Part shown: piece after piece, positions 40,574 through 47,749 of the stretch
Layout of the letters: the number at the start of each line of letters is the position of its first letter
Position numbering within the stretch: position 1 is the first letter of the stretch
Assembly (NCBI RefSeq): GCF_024448505.1
Contig: NZ_JAMOHV010000002.1
Coordinates: 186,001-250,000, forward strand
Length of the DNA stretch: 64,000 nt
Direction of reading: 5' to 3'
Source: Stutzerimonas degradans
Lineage (GTDB): Bacteria; Pseudomonadota; Gammaproteobacteria; Pseudomonadales; Pseudomonadaceae
The notes under the pieces: generated by a model
What the model was told of the DNA's origin: nothing
The model's input: only the letters and a program-made list of their open reading frames with translations
Database searches by the model: none
Program-made: the position numbers and the translations under genes

Positions 40574-40647
40574 GCGGGCGTCGTATAATGGCATTACCTG
40601 AGCTTCCCAAGCTCATGACGAGGGTTCGATTCCCTTCGCCCGCTCCA
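40574..40647 (+). tRNA. tRNA-Gly (anticodon CCC)
   Basis: 74-base tRNA with encoded CCA. The acceptor stem GCGGGCG (40574-40580) pairs with CGCCCGC (40637-40643). The anticodon stem-loop is TGAGC-TTCCCAA-GCTCA with anticodon CCC, and the T-loop is GTTCGATTC. The D-arm has the TCGTATAATGGCATTA form usual for tRNA-Gly(CCC). Phage genes follow, so its 3' end is the likely prophage attachment core. Confidence 0.95.
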
Positions 40648-40655
40648 GATTCTAC

Positions 40656-40681
40656 GGGGCCTCTACGGAGGCCCCTTTTTA
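40656..40681 (+). terminator. Terminator of tRNA-Gly
   Basis: Stem GGGGCCTC (40656-40663) with GAGGCCCC (40668-40675), loop TACG, followed by TTTTT. It starts nine bases after the tRNA CCA. Confidence 0.92.
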
Positions 40682-40686
40682 TTTGG

Positions 40687-40737
40687 TGACAGTTATGGCG
40701 ACAGTTACCGGCTTTCCGAGACGCCAGAAACTGTCAC
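40687..40737. repeat. Putative integrase arm-type sites beside tRNA
   Basis: Three copies of one short word: TGACAGTTA (40687-40695), CGACAGTTA (40699-40707, exactly 12 bases on), and the inverted AAACTGTCAC (40728-40737). Direct and inverted copies just past the tRNA fit tyrosine-integrase arm sites of an att region. The function is inferred from layout. Confidence 0.55.
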
Positions 40738-40811
40738 GAACTGCCCGCTCCCCAGCCATTTCAGGCGTCTAAGGTCTATGCAAATCATGCAGCATGAGGC
40801 GTAGACCAACC

Positions 40812-41513
40812 ATGTGCGGCCGCATAACTCAGTACCGCTACCCCATCGAGTACACCGAGCCACTCGGGCTGACAGTGATCAGCGGATTGGATCCAGCACC
40901 GATCGGGCGGTACAACGTGCCTCCGCAGTCGAAGGTTCAGCTACTGCATCAGGATGAGGATGGTTTGCGCATGGAGGGTGTGCGCTGGGGATACGCCCCA
41001 TTCTGGGCGCAAGGGAAAAGGCCGCCGGCGATCAACGCCAGGGTAGAGACTGCCGCGACGAGCAAGTTCTTTCGCGACATCTGGAGAACCGGCCGCGCCA
41101 TCGTGCCGGCGGACGGCTGGTATGAATGGAAGAAGGACGTGGCCGACCCGAAGGTCAAGCAGCCTTACTACATCACGCTGCGCACGGGCGAGCCGATGTA
41201 TCTAGCAGCGCTCGGCCAGTTCCCGCGTGGCGGCCAGGTCGAGCCCCGCGAAGGCGACGGCTTCGTGATCATCACCGCATCAAGCGGAGCGGGCATGCTG
41301 GACATTCATGACCGCCGCCCGCTGGTGCTCTCGCCCGAGTGCGCTGCCCATTGGCTGGACCCGGACCTTTCGCCAAACGAGGCCGAGGACCTAGCGACTG
41401 AGCATGGCCTCTGCATCGAGGAGTTCGACTGGCACCCCGTCAGCCGGGCCGTTGGCAACGTAAGGAATGACGGGCCGCAACTGATCGAGCGCATCAGCGA
41501 TCCAGCCATCTAA
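40812..41513 (+). CDS. SOS response-associated peptidase (SRAP / YedK / HMCES)
   Basis: 233-residue SRAP protein. The catalytic Cys2 is exposed in MCGRITQY. NARVET, GWYEWK, and the late MLDIHDRRPLVLS (active histidine) are all present. SRAP proteins form a DNA-protein crosslink with abasic sites in single-stranded DNA and so protect stalled forks. The start at 40812 is required because Met-Cys must be the N-terminus; the frame has an ATG six codons upstream that would destroy this. It lies between the tRNA and phage lysis genes, so it is probably prophage cargo. Confidence 0.92.
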   Translation: MCGRITQYRYPIEYTEPLGLTVISGLDPAPIGRYNVPPQSKVQLLHQDEDGLRMEGVRWGYAPFWAQGKRPPAINARVETAATSKFFRDIWRTGRAIVPADGWYEWKKDVADPKVKQPYYITLRTGEPMYLAALGQFPRGGQVEPREGDGFVIITASSGAGMLDIHDRRPLVLSPECAAHWLDPDLSPNEAEDLATEHGLCIEEFDWHPVSRAVGNVRNDGPQLIERISDPAI

Positions 41514-41559
41514 CCCCTGGTCCTCCCCAATCTACGCGTTCGCTTAAACGCCCCTTATA

Positions 41560-41575
41560 CTGTATATAGATACAG
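41560..41575 (+). promoter_or_regulatory. LexA (SOS) box
   Basis: CTGT ATATAGAT ACAG fits the gammaproteobacterial LexA consensus CTGT-N8-ACAG exactly, with an AT-rich centre and flanking TA and CA. It lies 46 bases past the SRAP stop and 16 bases before the next ATG, so it should repress the 97-codon gene. Confidence 0.85.
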
Positions 41576-41590
41576 CAAAGAGGCGCAGCC

Positions 41591-41884
41591 ATGTACTTCA
41601 AGATCCTCCCCCTTCGCGATCATGGGAAGCCGAGAGACAAGCAGCAGTTGAAGAGCATATCGCCGGCGCAGGGAGACCTTCGCATCGAGCATCAGCCGTG
41701 CAACGAACTTGGCAGGCCGGCGCGGGTTGCCTTCCTGTGTTGCCCCCAGCCGAACGATACCCCACTGGGGAAACTGCTCGACGTCGAGCTTCACAGCATG
41801 GCGCCAAACGGATTCATCGTGACAGGCGTAGAGCTGATTGATGGAGTGGCATACGGCCAATCCTGGCTTTGTCGAGAAAGCTAG
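41591..41884 (+). CDS. LexA-box hypothetical protein
   Basis: 97-residue protein directly behind a LexA box and an AAAGAGGCG ribosome site. It contains a conserved-looking core HQPCNELGRPARVAFLCCPQ with three cysteines. No domain is recognised and no signal peptide is seen. Expression should rise on DNA damage. Next to SRAP it may belong to a DNA-damage response carried by the prophage, an inference from context. Confidence 0.7.
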   Translation: MYFKILPLRDHGKPRDKQQLKSISPAQGDLRIEHQPCNELGRPARVAFLCCPQPNDTPLGKLLDVELHSMAPNGFIVTGVELIDGVAYGQSWLCRES

Positions 41885-42012
41885 TGCCTGGCTCAGTGAC
41901 CAGGAAGAGGTACCCAGGCGCCACGCTGCCTTCGTAACTCGACCAAAGCGTCATAGCGCGGTACAACATGCGTCAGACCAGACAGAGCGCACTATTTGCT
42001 AAGGGGCGACCG

Positions 42013-42285
42013 GTGAAAGCGATGAACCAACCCACCGCCTTTCTGTTCCTACAAGATTATTTCAGCCCCTTGGTATTTCAGGCGTCGATGGATTCTCCAT
42101 CTACCATCGCAGTAACCCTCATCGATCCGACGTCTGGCGATAAAATCGCTCTGCCGGGTATCTCATGCACTACCTCGCTCACCTACGAAGGCATTTTTGT
42201 CTTGATTCAAACTATCGAATCTAGGCTGGCCAAATCGATGCCGGGCTTTCTCGCCAGGCTGAATTTAGCTCGACGCCAGAGATAA
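42013..42285 (+). CDS. Hypothetical protein near the lysis cassette
   Basis: About 90 residues, no recognised domain (QPTAFLFLQDYFSPLVFQ near the start). The GTG at 42013 has an AAGGGG site six bases upstream; ATG at 42022 or at 41968 are alternatives. Base composition is less GC-rich than the host. It is convergent with Rz, 28 bases away. Confidence 0.5.
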   Translation: MKAMNQPTAFLFLQDYFSPLVFQASMDSPSTIAVTLIDPTSGDKIALPGISCTTSLTYEGIFVLIQTIESRLAKSMPGFLARLNLARRQR

Positions 42286-42312
42286 TCCGTTCAGGCCACC
42301 GCGTATGCCCTT

Positions 42313-42789
42313 TCATTCTGCGGCTGCCGCTCTCACTCCGTCATAAACCCGCTCACAGGTGAGCCCGGCACCTCGGGAACGGTCAGCCTGTTCTGCCATT
42401 GCGCGGCCTGCTGACTCCATTTCGACAAGCACGTCGGCGAACACTGCGGCGGCGTTTGCCCTTGCCTGGCGCTCGCCGGCAGTTCCGGCATTGCAGGTAG
42501 CGAGTTGAGTGGCAAGTCGGCCAGCCTCCCGGCGCAGCCCTGCAGCAACAACACCAGCATCAGCGGCAGCGCGCCGCAGGTTTTCCAGTTCTTCATGGCC
42601 CTTCTGCCCCTCGGTATCGGCTACTGCCTGTTGTTGACGCTCCACGACACGCACAACTTGCACCGCCTGGTACTGGTCCTGCGCGATGCCCTCTCCCAGC
42701 CGCCAGCCGTTCACCTTCCAGCCCGCCACGAAGCACAGCGCAGCCAGCAAGCCGTAAACGGTTGAGCGCTCAACCCATGCGCCGATCAT
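42313..42789 (-). CDS. Rz: Inner-membrane spanin Rz (DUF2514-like)
   Basis: 158-residue i-spanin: one N-terminal transmembrane helix (about 11-30) and a long periplasmic coiled coil (AVADTEGQKGHEELENLRRA onward). With Rz1 it fuses the inner and outer membranes in the last step of lysis. Its ATG overlaps the endolysin stop (ATGA). The entire Rz1 gene is nested in another frame. Confidence 0.86.
   Translation of the reverse strand: MIGAWVERSTVYGLLAALCFVAGWKVNGWRLGEGIAQDQYQAVQVVRVVERQQQAVADTEGQKGHEELENLRRAAADAGVVAAGLRREAGRLATQLATCNAGTAGERQARANAAAVFADVLVEMESAGRAMAEQADRSRGAGLTCERVYDGVRAAAAE
42333..42596 (-). CDS. Rz1: Outer-membrane spanin lipoprotein Rz1, embedded in Rz
   Basis: 87-residue o-spanin candidate wholly inside the Rz gene in a shifted frame. 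It has a lipoprotein signal peptide ending in the lipobox LLQGC (Cys21) and a short Pro-rich mature part (LPLNSLPAMPELPAS). Embedded Rz1 is a classic lambdoid arrangement. The start is the ATG at 42596. Confidence 0.84.
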   Translation of the reverse strand: MKNWKTCGALPLMLVLLLQGCAGRLADLPLNSLPAMPELPASARQGQTPPQCSPTCLSKWSQQAAQWQNRLTVPEVPGSPVSGFMTE

Positions 42790-43418
42790 GCGAACACCTC
42801 CTGTCCCGCTCGCCACAGCGCAAGGCGCTGTGGTTGGCCGTGCGTGCCGCCGTTGATGCGGCGGGTGATTGCCTCGAACCGGCCGGCGTCGGCGAGTTCG
42901 TTGAGGCCGTTGCTGGCCCAGTACCACGCGGCGGACAACGCGGCCCATTCGGGCTGCTCGAGCAGCTCGGGTTTCGTCAGCAGATCCACGCCGATCGCAT
43001 CGCCGCAGGCGCGGTAGTTGTCGCGGCCGGTGAGCTGGATCAGCCCGCGCCCGCGATACCGCCAGCCGTCACCACTCACTGTCGGCCCGTTGCCCAGCCG
43101 ATCGGCATAGACGTGGTTGGCGATGGCCTCGGGCCGACGCGCCAGCCGCTGCGCCAGTGCGTTCGGCTGACCATCGGCATCGCGGAACCGCGCAGGCCAG
43201 GTCGCGGCGAGCCCGACGGCGCTGTAGTTGAGGCTTTCCACCAGCCGACGCAGCTGGCCTGACTCATGCCCGGCCTGAGCGAGAAACGCAGCACGCCGTA
43301 CCGGGCTGTCGATGCGGTAACGGCTCATGGCCCGGTTGAGCGCGGAAACAAAAACGCCCGCGACAGGGCGGGCGTTGGGGAGGATGCGCAGCAGCTGCTG
43401 CTCAGTCAGTGATCGCAT
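42786..43418 (-). CDS. GH19 chitinase-like endolysin
   Basis: 210-residue glycoside hydrolase family 19 protein. The catalytic glutamate is in FLAQAGHESGQLRR, and the GDGWRYRGRGLIQLTGRDNY block is diagnostic. Phage members cleave peptidoglycan. No signal peptide is seen. No holin was recognised next to it. ATG 43418 has a GGAG site; it heads the Rz/Rz1 lysis cassette. Confidence 0.92.
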   Translation of the reverse strand: MRSLTEQQLLRILPNARPVAGVFVSALNRAMSRYRIDSPVRRAAFLAQAGHESGQLRRLVESLNYSAVGLAATWPARFRDADGQPNALAQRLARRPEAIANHVYADRLGNGPTVSGDGWRYRGRGLIQLTGRDNYRACGDAIGVDLLTKPELLEQPEWAALSAAWYWASNGLNELADAGRFEAITRRINGGTHGQPQRLALWRAGQEVFA

Positions 43419-43431
43419 GTTTTCTCCAGGC

Positions 43432-43456
43432 AAAAAAAAGCCCGCTCAAAGCGGGC
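43432..43456 (-). terminator. Terminator of propeller moron
   Basis: Stem GCCCGCT / AGCGGGC (43440-43446 with 43450-43456), loop CAA, followed on the minus strand by eight T. It separates the propeller gene from the endolysin. Confidence 0.9.
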
Positions 43457-43485
43457 CTAAAAATGGCTTTGTTCGTAGTGCTGAC

Positions 43486-44469
43486 TTACATCCGACTCAA
43501 TACTCCTGTGCGATCGTTAAGCATAAATGCCGTGCCAGCCGCATCGCGCAATATGATCTCGTTGCCCGCACGCCCATCCATATCCGTGACCGAGTCAATG
43601 GAATAGTTTCCGCCCGCTATCGGGTAGTCGCGCGAATATCCTTGGGCGTGGGAGATGATGCGAATAAGCCCCTGCATCACCAGGATAATCTCATCCCCCG
43701 CTTTACCATCGGTATCAGCGGTGCGGCCGTAAATTGCCCACGATGAACTCGTGGTAGCTGGATACTCTTTAAGCCGCGGCGACTTAACCCCACCGCTGAT
43801 TACATAGACTGTACCGGCCGTGCGGCCTACTACCTCAAGGCCCGCTTTAGAATCGAGTTGGGAGGTGCTAAAGATCGCGCTATAGCCTTGGAAATTGAAA
43901 TCCCTCATCTGATAGGTACGAGGGTCCATCAATTTCACTCCACCCCCCATATTGATAACGAGGTCAGGCCCAGCACCACCTAGGTTAGCTATACCGAAAA
44001 GCGCCCATGTCCCGGTATGATTGAAATCTATATCTCTGTAGTTTTGGGTCGCATCATGGATAAACTTAATGCCGCGATAGGTATTTATTACAACCTCTTC
44101 ACCGGCCTTATTATTTAGCTCAAGAATCCCCACGATAGACCAAGATATGTTTCCGACAGCATAGGTCCGAAGGGTTTGGGTGGAATGCGAAATCACCGCC
44201 AGATCATTACCGGCACGAACCACCAGTTCGAGCCCCGGCTTTCCATCGGTATCCCTTGCATCTACAAAAGACCAAGCCAAGTTTCCAATTTGGTAATTTC
44301 TCTGATCCCCGCCAGCTTCTACAACCCGGATAGATGCACCCTCTTGATATACCGTCTGCTTCTTCCCGGTTCCTTTAAGATCCCAAGAGCCCAGATACGT
44401 TGCGGCCGAACATACCTGCGAGGCGAACAGGGGAATGCATGCAAGCATGATTAAATTCCATTTCTTCAT
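43486..44469 (-). CDS. Secreted seven-repeat beta-propeller protein (moron)
   Basis: 327-residue protein with a signal peptide ending near VCSAATY. Six VCBS/FG-GAP-like repeats occur near residues 74, 119, 163, 206, 253 and 296 (DTDGKPGLELVV, LNNKAGEEVVIN, LDSKAGLEVVG, DTDGKAGDEIIL and relatives), 43-47 residues apart, plus a degenerate one near 26. That predicts a seven-bladed propeller with Ca-binding loops. The gene is clearly AT-richer than its neighbours, has an AGGAG site and its own terminator, and lies between tail and lysis genes. The role is unknown; envelope modification or host fitness is a guess. Confidence 0.8.
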   Translation of the reverse strand: MKKWNLIMLACIPLFASQVCSAATYLGSWDLKGTGKKQTVYQEGASIRVVEAGGDQRNYQIGNLAWSFVDARDTDGKPGLELVVRAGNDLAVISHSTQTLRTYAVGNISWSIVGILELNNKAGEEVVINTYRGIKFIHDATQNYRDIDFNHTGTWALFGIANLGGAGPDLVINMGGGVKLMDPRTYQMRDFNFQGYSAIFSTSQLDSKAGLEVVGRTAGTVYVISGGVKSPRLKEYPATTSSSWAIYGRTADTDGKAGDEIILVMQGLIRIISHAQGYSRDYPIAGGNYSIDSVTDMDGRAGNEIILRDAAGTAFMLNDRTGVLSRM

Positions 44470-44757
44470 TACCGACTCCTTTTTTAAATGAGCAAAAATC
44501 TTAATCCGCACAACCACTGAAAAATATGATGGGCGTCAGATTTATAACCAGCAACTTTTAATCACCGACGAACGGCGGATTAATCCCAGGTAAGAGTTCG
44601 GGGGCTAACCAGTTGCTATTTCGCGAACAAAAACCGCACGAGACTGACTTTGATTGTTCACGAGCATGCACATTCCTTGAGCGCAGTCATGGAGCGACCG
44701 GCAAGTCATGGCACTATGCCACCCCTCTCGGAAACAAGCGCGAGCTGGGTGCTGGGT

Positions 44758-44783
44758 AAAAAAAAGCCCGCACTTGGCGGGCC
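44758..44783 (-). terminator. Terminator ending the tail-fibre transcript
   Basis: Stem GCCCGC / GCGGGC (44766-44771 with 44777-44782), followed on the minus strand by eight T. It should stop leftward transcription from the tail genes before the moron. Confidence 0.85.
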
Positions 44784-44845
44784 TCGGGAAAACCACGGCT
44801 ACACACGAGAGGGCGTGCAGGTAGTGGCGATATGATGCCACCATT

Positions 44846-44861
44846 TGTGAAATGTGTCACA
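44846..44861 (+). promoter_or_regulatory. CRP/Vfr-like palindrome, TGTGA-N6-TCACA
   Basis: Exact TGTGA AATGTG TCACA. It lies ten bases after a -10-like TATGAT, so it would cover the transcription start of the plus-strand gene. That position suits a repressor operator better than a CRP/Vfr activator site. The binder is unknown. Confidence 0.5.
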
Positions 44862-44890
44862 CTTTAGACCATTGCCGACAGGGAGTCAGG

Positions 44891-45250
44891 ATGCGCTACC
44901 AGGGAACCGACCGCCGCCAGTGCACCGCGCTGCGCAATCACATCGACGCACTCCTGGCTGACGGCGCTTCGCTGATCGGTCGAGATCCCGTCAGGCTCGT
45001 CTACAAAAAACAGACGCTGACCGTTCAGCACGGCATGCTGCTCAGCGAACCGACACCGTCCGAACTTATCGATGCGCTCAACCTGTTGACCGAAGGCGAG
45101 GACAGCGCGCGCGCGGCGGCCATTGAAACCTGCCTGCGCTACCTCGACAGCGCGCTAGCTCCCTACCCGCCGTTTCGCTACCGGACCCACGAGCTGAACG
45201 AAAATGCTGCCGTTTCTGGTTCGATTTTTTTGGATCGCGAATGGCAGTGA
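44891..45250 (+). CDS. Hypothetical protein, plus-strand accessory gene
   Basis: 119-residue protein, start ATG after GGGAGTCAGG. No domain is recognised. It has a basic N-terminus (MRYQGTDRRQCTALRNHIDA) and predicted helices in the middle. It runs against the late operon and has its own upstream palindrome, so it may be expressed from the lysogen. A role in lysogeny or exclusion is speculative. Confidence 0.6.
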   Translation: MRYQGTDRRQCTALRNHIDALLADGASLIGRDPVRLVYKKQTLTVQHGMLLSEPTPSELIDALNLLTEGEDSARAAAIETCLRYLDSALAPYPPFRYRTHELNENAAVSGSIFLDREWQ

Positions 45251-45328
45251 TGCTGCTCTCCATCGCTGGCATCAGCCAATCGGGAGACGGAACGGCGCAG
45301 GCGGTTGAACGCGGTACGCACACGGAGA

Positions 45329-45745
45329 TCAGGAGTTCACGTTAATCACATGAGCTCCAACAGGGAACGGGTTCGCCGATCTGTTCCAGCGGATCGTGTA
45401 CCCAACGTACTGAACGCCGATATCCGTTGCCGTCGATTTGGTGAACGTCACACCGTTGACCGTGATCGACGTAAACGGCAGCTGGTCGCGGTTTGAATAG
45501 CTTCCGCGAACCGTCAGGTAGACGAACTGGTTCTGGCCGTGCCAGTACAGGTCGAGGATTTCGCCAGTGGCCCCAGGCGTAGCAGCGGCACCTGGGACGA
45601 TATTGAAACTGGCCGGATCAAGCCCGCCAATGTTCGACGCACCTCCCGCACCTGTAGAAGCGAAGCCGTAGTTGTTTTCAGCTGTGGCGGATACCAGCTT
45701 ACCTTGCGCCGCTCGCGGAAACCCCGCCACAACACCGGGCATCAT
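45329..45745 (-). CDS. Phage tail-fibre associated hypothetical protein
   Basis: 138-residue Gly/Ala/Thr-rich protein (MMPGVVAGFPRAAQG start). It has a predicted beta-rich C-terminal half with FTSITVNGVTFTKS. Its ATG overlaps the fibre stop, so it is translated after it. It may be a fibre tip or a fibre chaperone; neither is proven by sequence. Confidence 0.65.
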   Translation of the reverse strand: MMPGVVAGFPRAAQGKLVSATAENNYGFASTGAGGASNIGGLDPASFNIVPGAAATPGATGEILDLYWHGQNQFVYLTVRGSYSNRDQLPFTSITVNGVTFTKSTATDIGVQYVGYTIRWNRSANPFPVGAHVINVNS

Positions 45746-47229
45746 GCTGCCACCGTTTGGCCGATCACGTCCCATACGTCCGTGGCGACCTTCTTGAGCG
45801 TCACGGTCATGCGGGCGGTCATGCTGAGCGTCCCGCCCGATGGGGCGTTGAGGGTGACGCCGCTGGCTGCGGCCAGCGTGACGTTGCCGAGTGCGCGGAT
45901 GGTGATTTCTGTCCCGATCTCGAATGCGACAGAAGCGTTGGACGGAACGGTTAGGGTGATGGCGCTCGTCGTACCGGGGCGCACGTAGTTCCAGGCGTCG
46001 GTCAGGGTCAGCGTGCGGCTGGTGGCCGTGGTGATGAGGGAAGACTTGTCCTGCTTGGTAGCTGGGTTGAAGTTGCCGGTGTGCCAGATTTCTTGCCAAG
46101 GGGTCCACGCAGCCCCATTCTTCCAGCGGGTGAAAGTTGCCACGCTGGACCCGCTCGGTTTACTAGCCCGCTGCCAAACATAACTATCAGAGTAGCTGAC
46201 AACCTCCAGCATATAGCCAGCGCCGCCTGTTTCTGGCCGGTTCAGGGCGGTACCTAAAAGTCGATAGAAGCCTGTCGTCAACGCGGTGTCTGCGTCTGAG
46301 ACATCTACGCCAGAAGTTGTTCCCACCCCAAACAACGCCATCGCCGCCCTCACGAACGCCGTGGTCGCAATCGATGTGTCGGTGTCGGTCGCGGCGGGTG
46401 TCGGCGCCGTCGGGTTGCCGGTAAACGCCGGGCTGTTAAGGTCGGCTTTCAGCCCCAACTGCGCCTGAATCTTCCCCAACGCCGACAACACGCTATCCGC
46501 CGCCGTCACTGCCGTGGACACGGCGAGGCTCAGCCCGGTCAGCACCGTGTTGCGCACGCGGTGTTCGCTGAAATACAGGTTCGTCGAACCCTCTGCCAGG
46601 GCGTCAGTAGTGCCGGGCGATGGGTTGATCTCAGCGTAGACGGAGCCGGTCCAGCGGTACTGGCGCGTCGGGTTCGCGGCCGTACCCTGGTTGATGGCGA
46701 TGTAGATTTTCCCGCCCTCGCCCGTGGTTGGGAACTCTGCGGTCGTTAAGAAGTCCAGCACCTCATCGACGTAGCTAGGCAGCTGGCTGGCCGGGATACG
46801 GGCGAACTGGTCCAGAGTGGCCACGCCGCCAGACACGCCGCGCTCGGTCGTGCCGATCTTCCCGTCGAGAGCCGTTTGCAGGCCGGTGACGGTGCTGATT
46901 GCCTGCGTGCCGGTATGGGTGGAACGGTCGCGCAGCTGGGCATCCGTGGCATTCGCCGTTGCACCGGCAGCGATACCGTCCAACTTGGTCTTCATCGCAC
47001 TGGCCGACCACCAGGCAGCGACGGCCTGGAACACACGCTGCGCGGTCCATGCGCGACGAGTCGTTGCGGTGCCCTGCTCTGCCTCTGCCTGGGTGACGGT
47101 CGTCGCCGTCCACTCGCGAGCGTCGGTGAGCCGCGGGTCGGTGTCATGCACGACGCCGGCCAGCGTGTCGCCAGTCGGCAGCTGTTTGCGTTGCCCGTTT
47201 ACGAGCACGAGAGGTCGGCGGGCTGTCAT
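45742..47229 (-). CDS. Tail fibre protein with pyocin-knob-like region
   Basis: 495-residue fibre. The N-terminal region carries repeat-rich helices (DAQLRDRSTHTGTQAIS is a common fibre motif). The middle has STTLYFSE-like SEHRVRNTVLTGLSL and TIATTAFVRAAMA-type segments, followed by a knob region with GFYRLLGTALNRPETGGAG. Such proteins bind the host surface and set host range. Confidence 0.85.
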   Translation of the reverse strand: MTARRPLVLVNGQRKQLPTGDTLAGVVHDTDPRLTDAREWTATTVTQAEAEQGTATTRRAWTAQRVFQAVAAWWSASAMKTKLDGIAAGATANATDAQLRDRSTHTGTQAISTVTGLQTALDGKIGTTERGVSGGVATLDQFARIPASQLPSYVDEVLDFLTTAEFPTTGEGGKIYIAINQGTAANPTRQYRWTGSVYAEINPSPGTTDALAEGSTNLYFSEHRVRNTVLTGLSLAVSTAVTAADSVLSALGKIQAQLGLKADLNSPAFTGNPTAPTPAATDTDTSIATTAFVRAAMALFGVGTTSGVDVSDADTALTTGFYRLLGTALNRPETGGAGYMLEVVSYSDSYVWQRASKPSGSSVATFTRWKNGAAWTPWQEIWHTGNFNPATKQDKSSLITTATSRTLTLTDAWNYVRPGTTSAITLTVPSNASVAFEIGTEITIRALGNVTLAAASGVTLNAPSGGTLSMTARMTVTLKKVATDVWDVIGQTVAA

Positions 47230-47747
47230 CAGAGGGTTACCGGGTCGCTGTCATCGGTGACCAGCTCGGTGGCGGACTTCGCCGTGCCGACGTACTGGCT
47301 GATCTTGTTGGCATTGAGGGCGTCGGTTTCATCGAGCGGGGTGGCGGTTACGCCGCCGGCCGTGTCGAGGTAGTAGCGCGCGCCTGGGGTGAGGCCGGTC
47401 AGGGCGGAGTTGACGCCATCCATCGGGTAGACGGTCGCGGTCGCCGCGCTGGCGAACGCCTCGGTCACGAAGCCGTCGGCGCGCCGGCCGTTGCTGTTGT
47501 CGGCCAAGCGCACGGAGAAGGTGCCGGCGTTGTCGTGGAAGTTGACGAACTTGCCAGCGCCGATCGCCTCGGAAGCGACTGCGGACACGGTGTCGGCACC
47601 GATACCCAGCGGCATCAGCGACTGGTCGAGTTTGCCGTCCGGGCCGGTGGCGACGATTTTGCCGGCGTCGGCCACGCCTGCCGAGGCGACCAGCCCCTCG
47701 ACGAGTTTGCGGGCGCCATTGAGCAGCGTCATGTAGCGAGAGGCCAT
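47229..47747 (-). CDS. Phage tail-tip/fibre region structural protein
   Basis: 172-residue protein without a firm family match. It has a short N-terminal helix (MTLLNGARKLVEGLV) and a beta-rich, Ala/Gly/Thr-rich body containing a DUF2190-like stretch. Its start adjoins the next tail gene and its stop overlaps the fibre start by one base, so it is part of the same operon. It may be a small decorating or fibre-adaptor subunit. Confidence 0.6.
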   Translation of the reverse strand: MASRYMTLLNGARKLVEGLVASAGVADAGKIVATGPDGKLDQSLMPLGIGADTVSAVASEAIGAGKFVNFHDNAGTFSVRLADNSNGRRADGFVTEAFASAATATVYPMDGVNSALTGLTPGARYYLDTAGGVTATPLDETDALNANKISQYVGTAKSATELVTDDSDPVTL

Positions 47748-47749
47748 GT

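Larger units (their letters stand above)
44470..44890. promoter_or_regulatory. Non-coding control region between moron and plus-strand gene
   Basis: 421 bases without a credible gene. From left to right it holds the AT-rich moron promoter side, a minus-strand terminator (44758-44783), a TATGAT -10-like word (44831-44836) and a 16-base palindrome (44846-44861) before the rightward gene. Confidence 0.6.

Noticed and set aside
44605-44844. 79-codon minus-strand frame in the non-coding region
   Set aside because: It runs through a strong terminator hairpin, lacks a ribosome site and has no motif.
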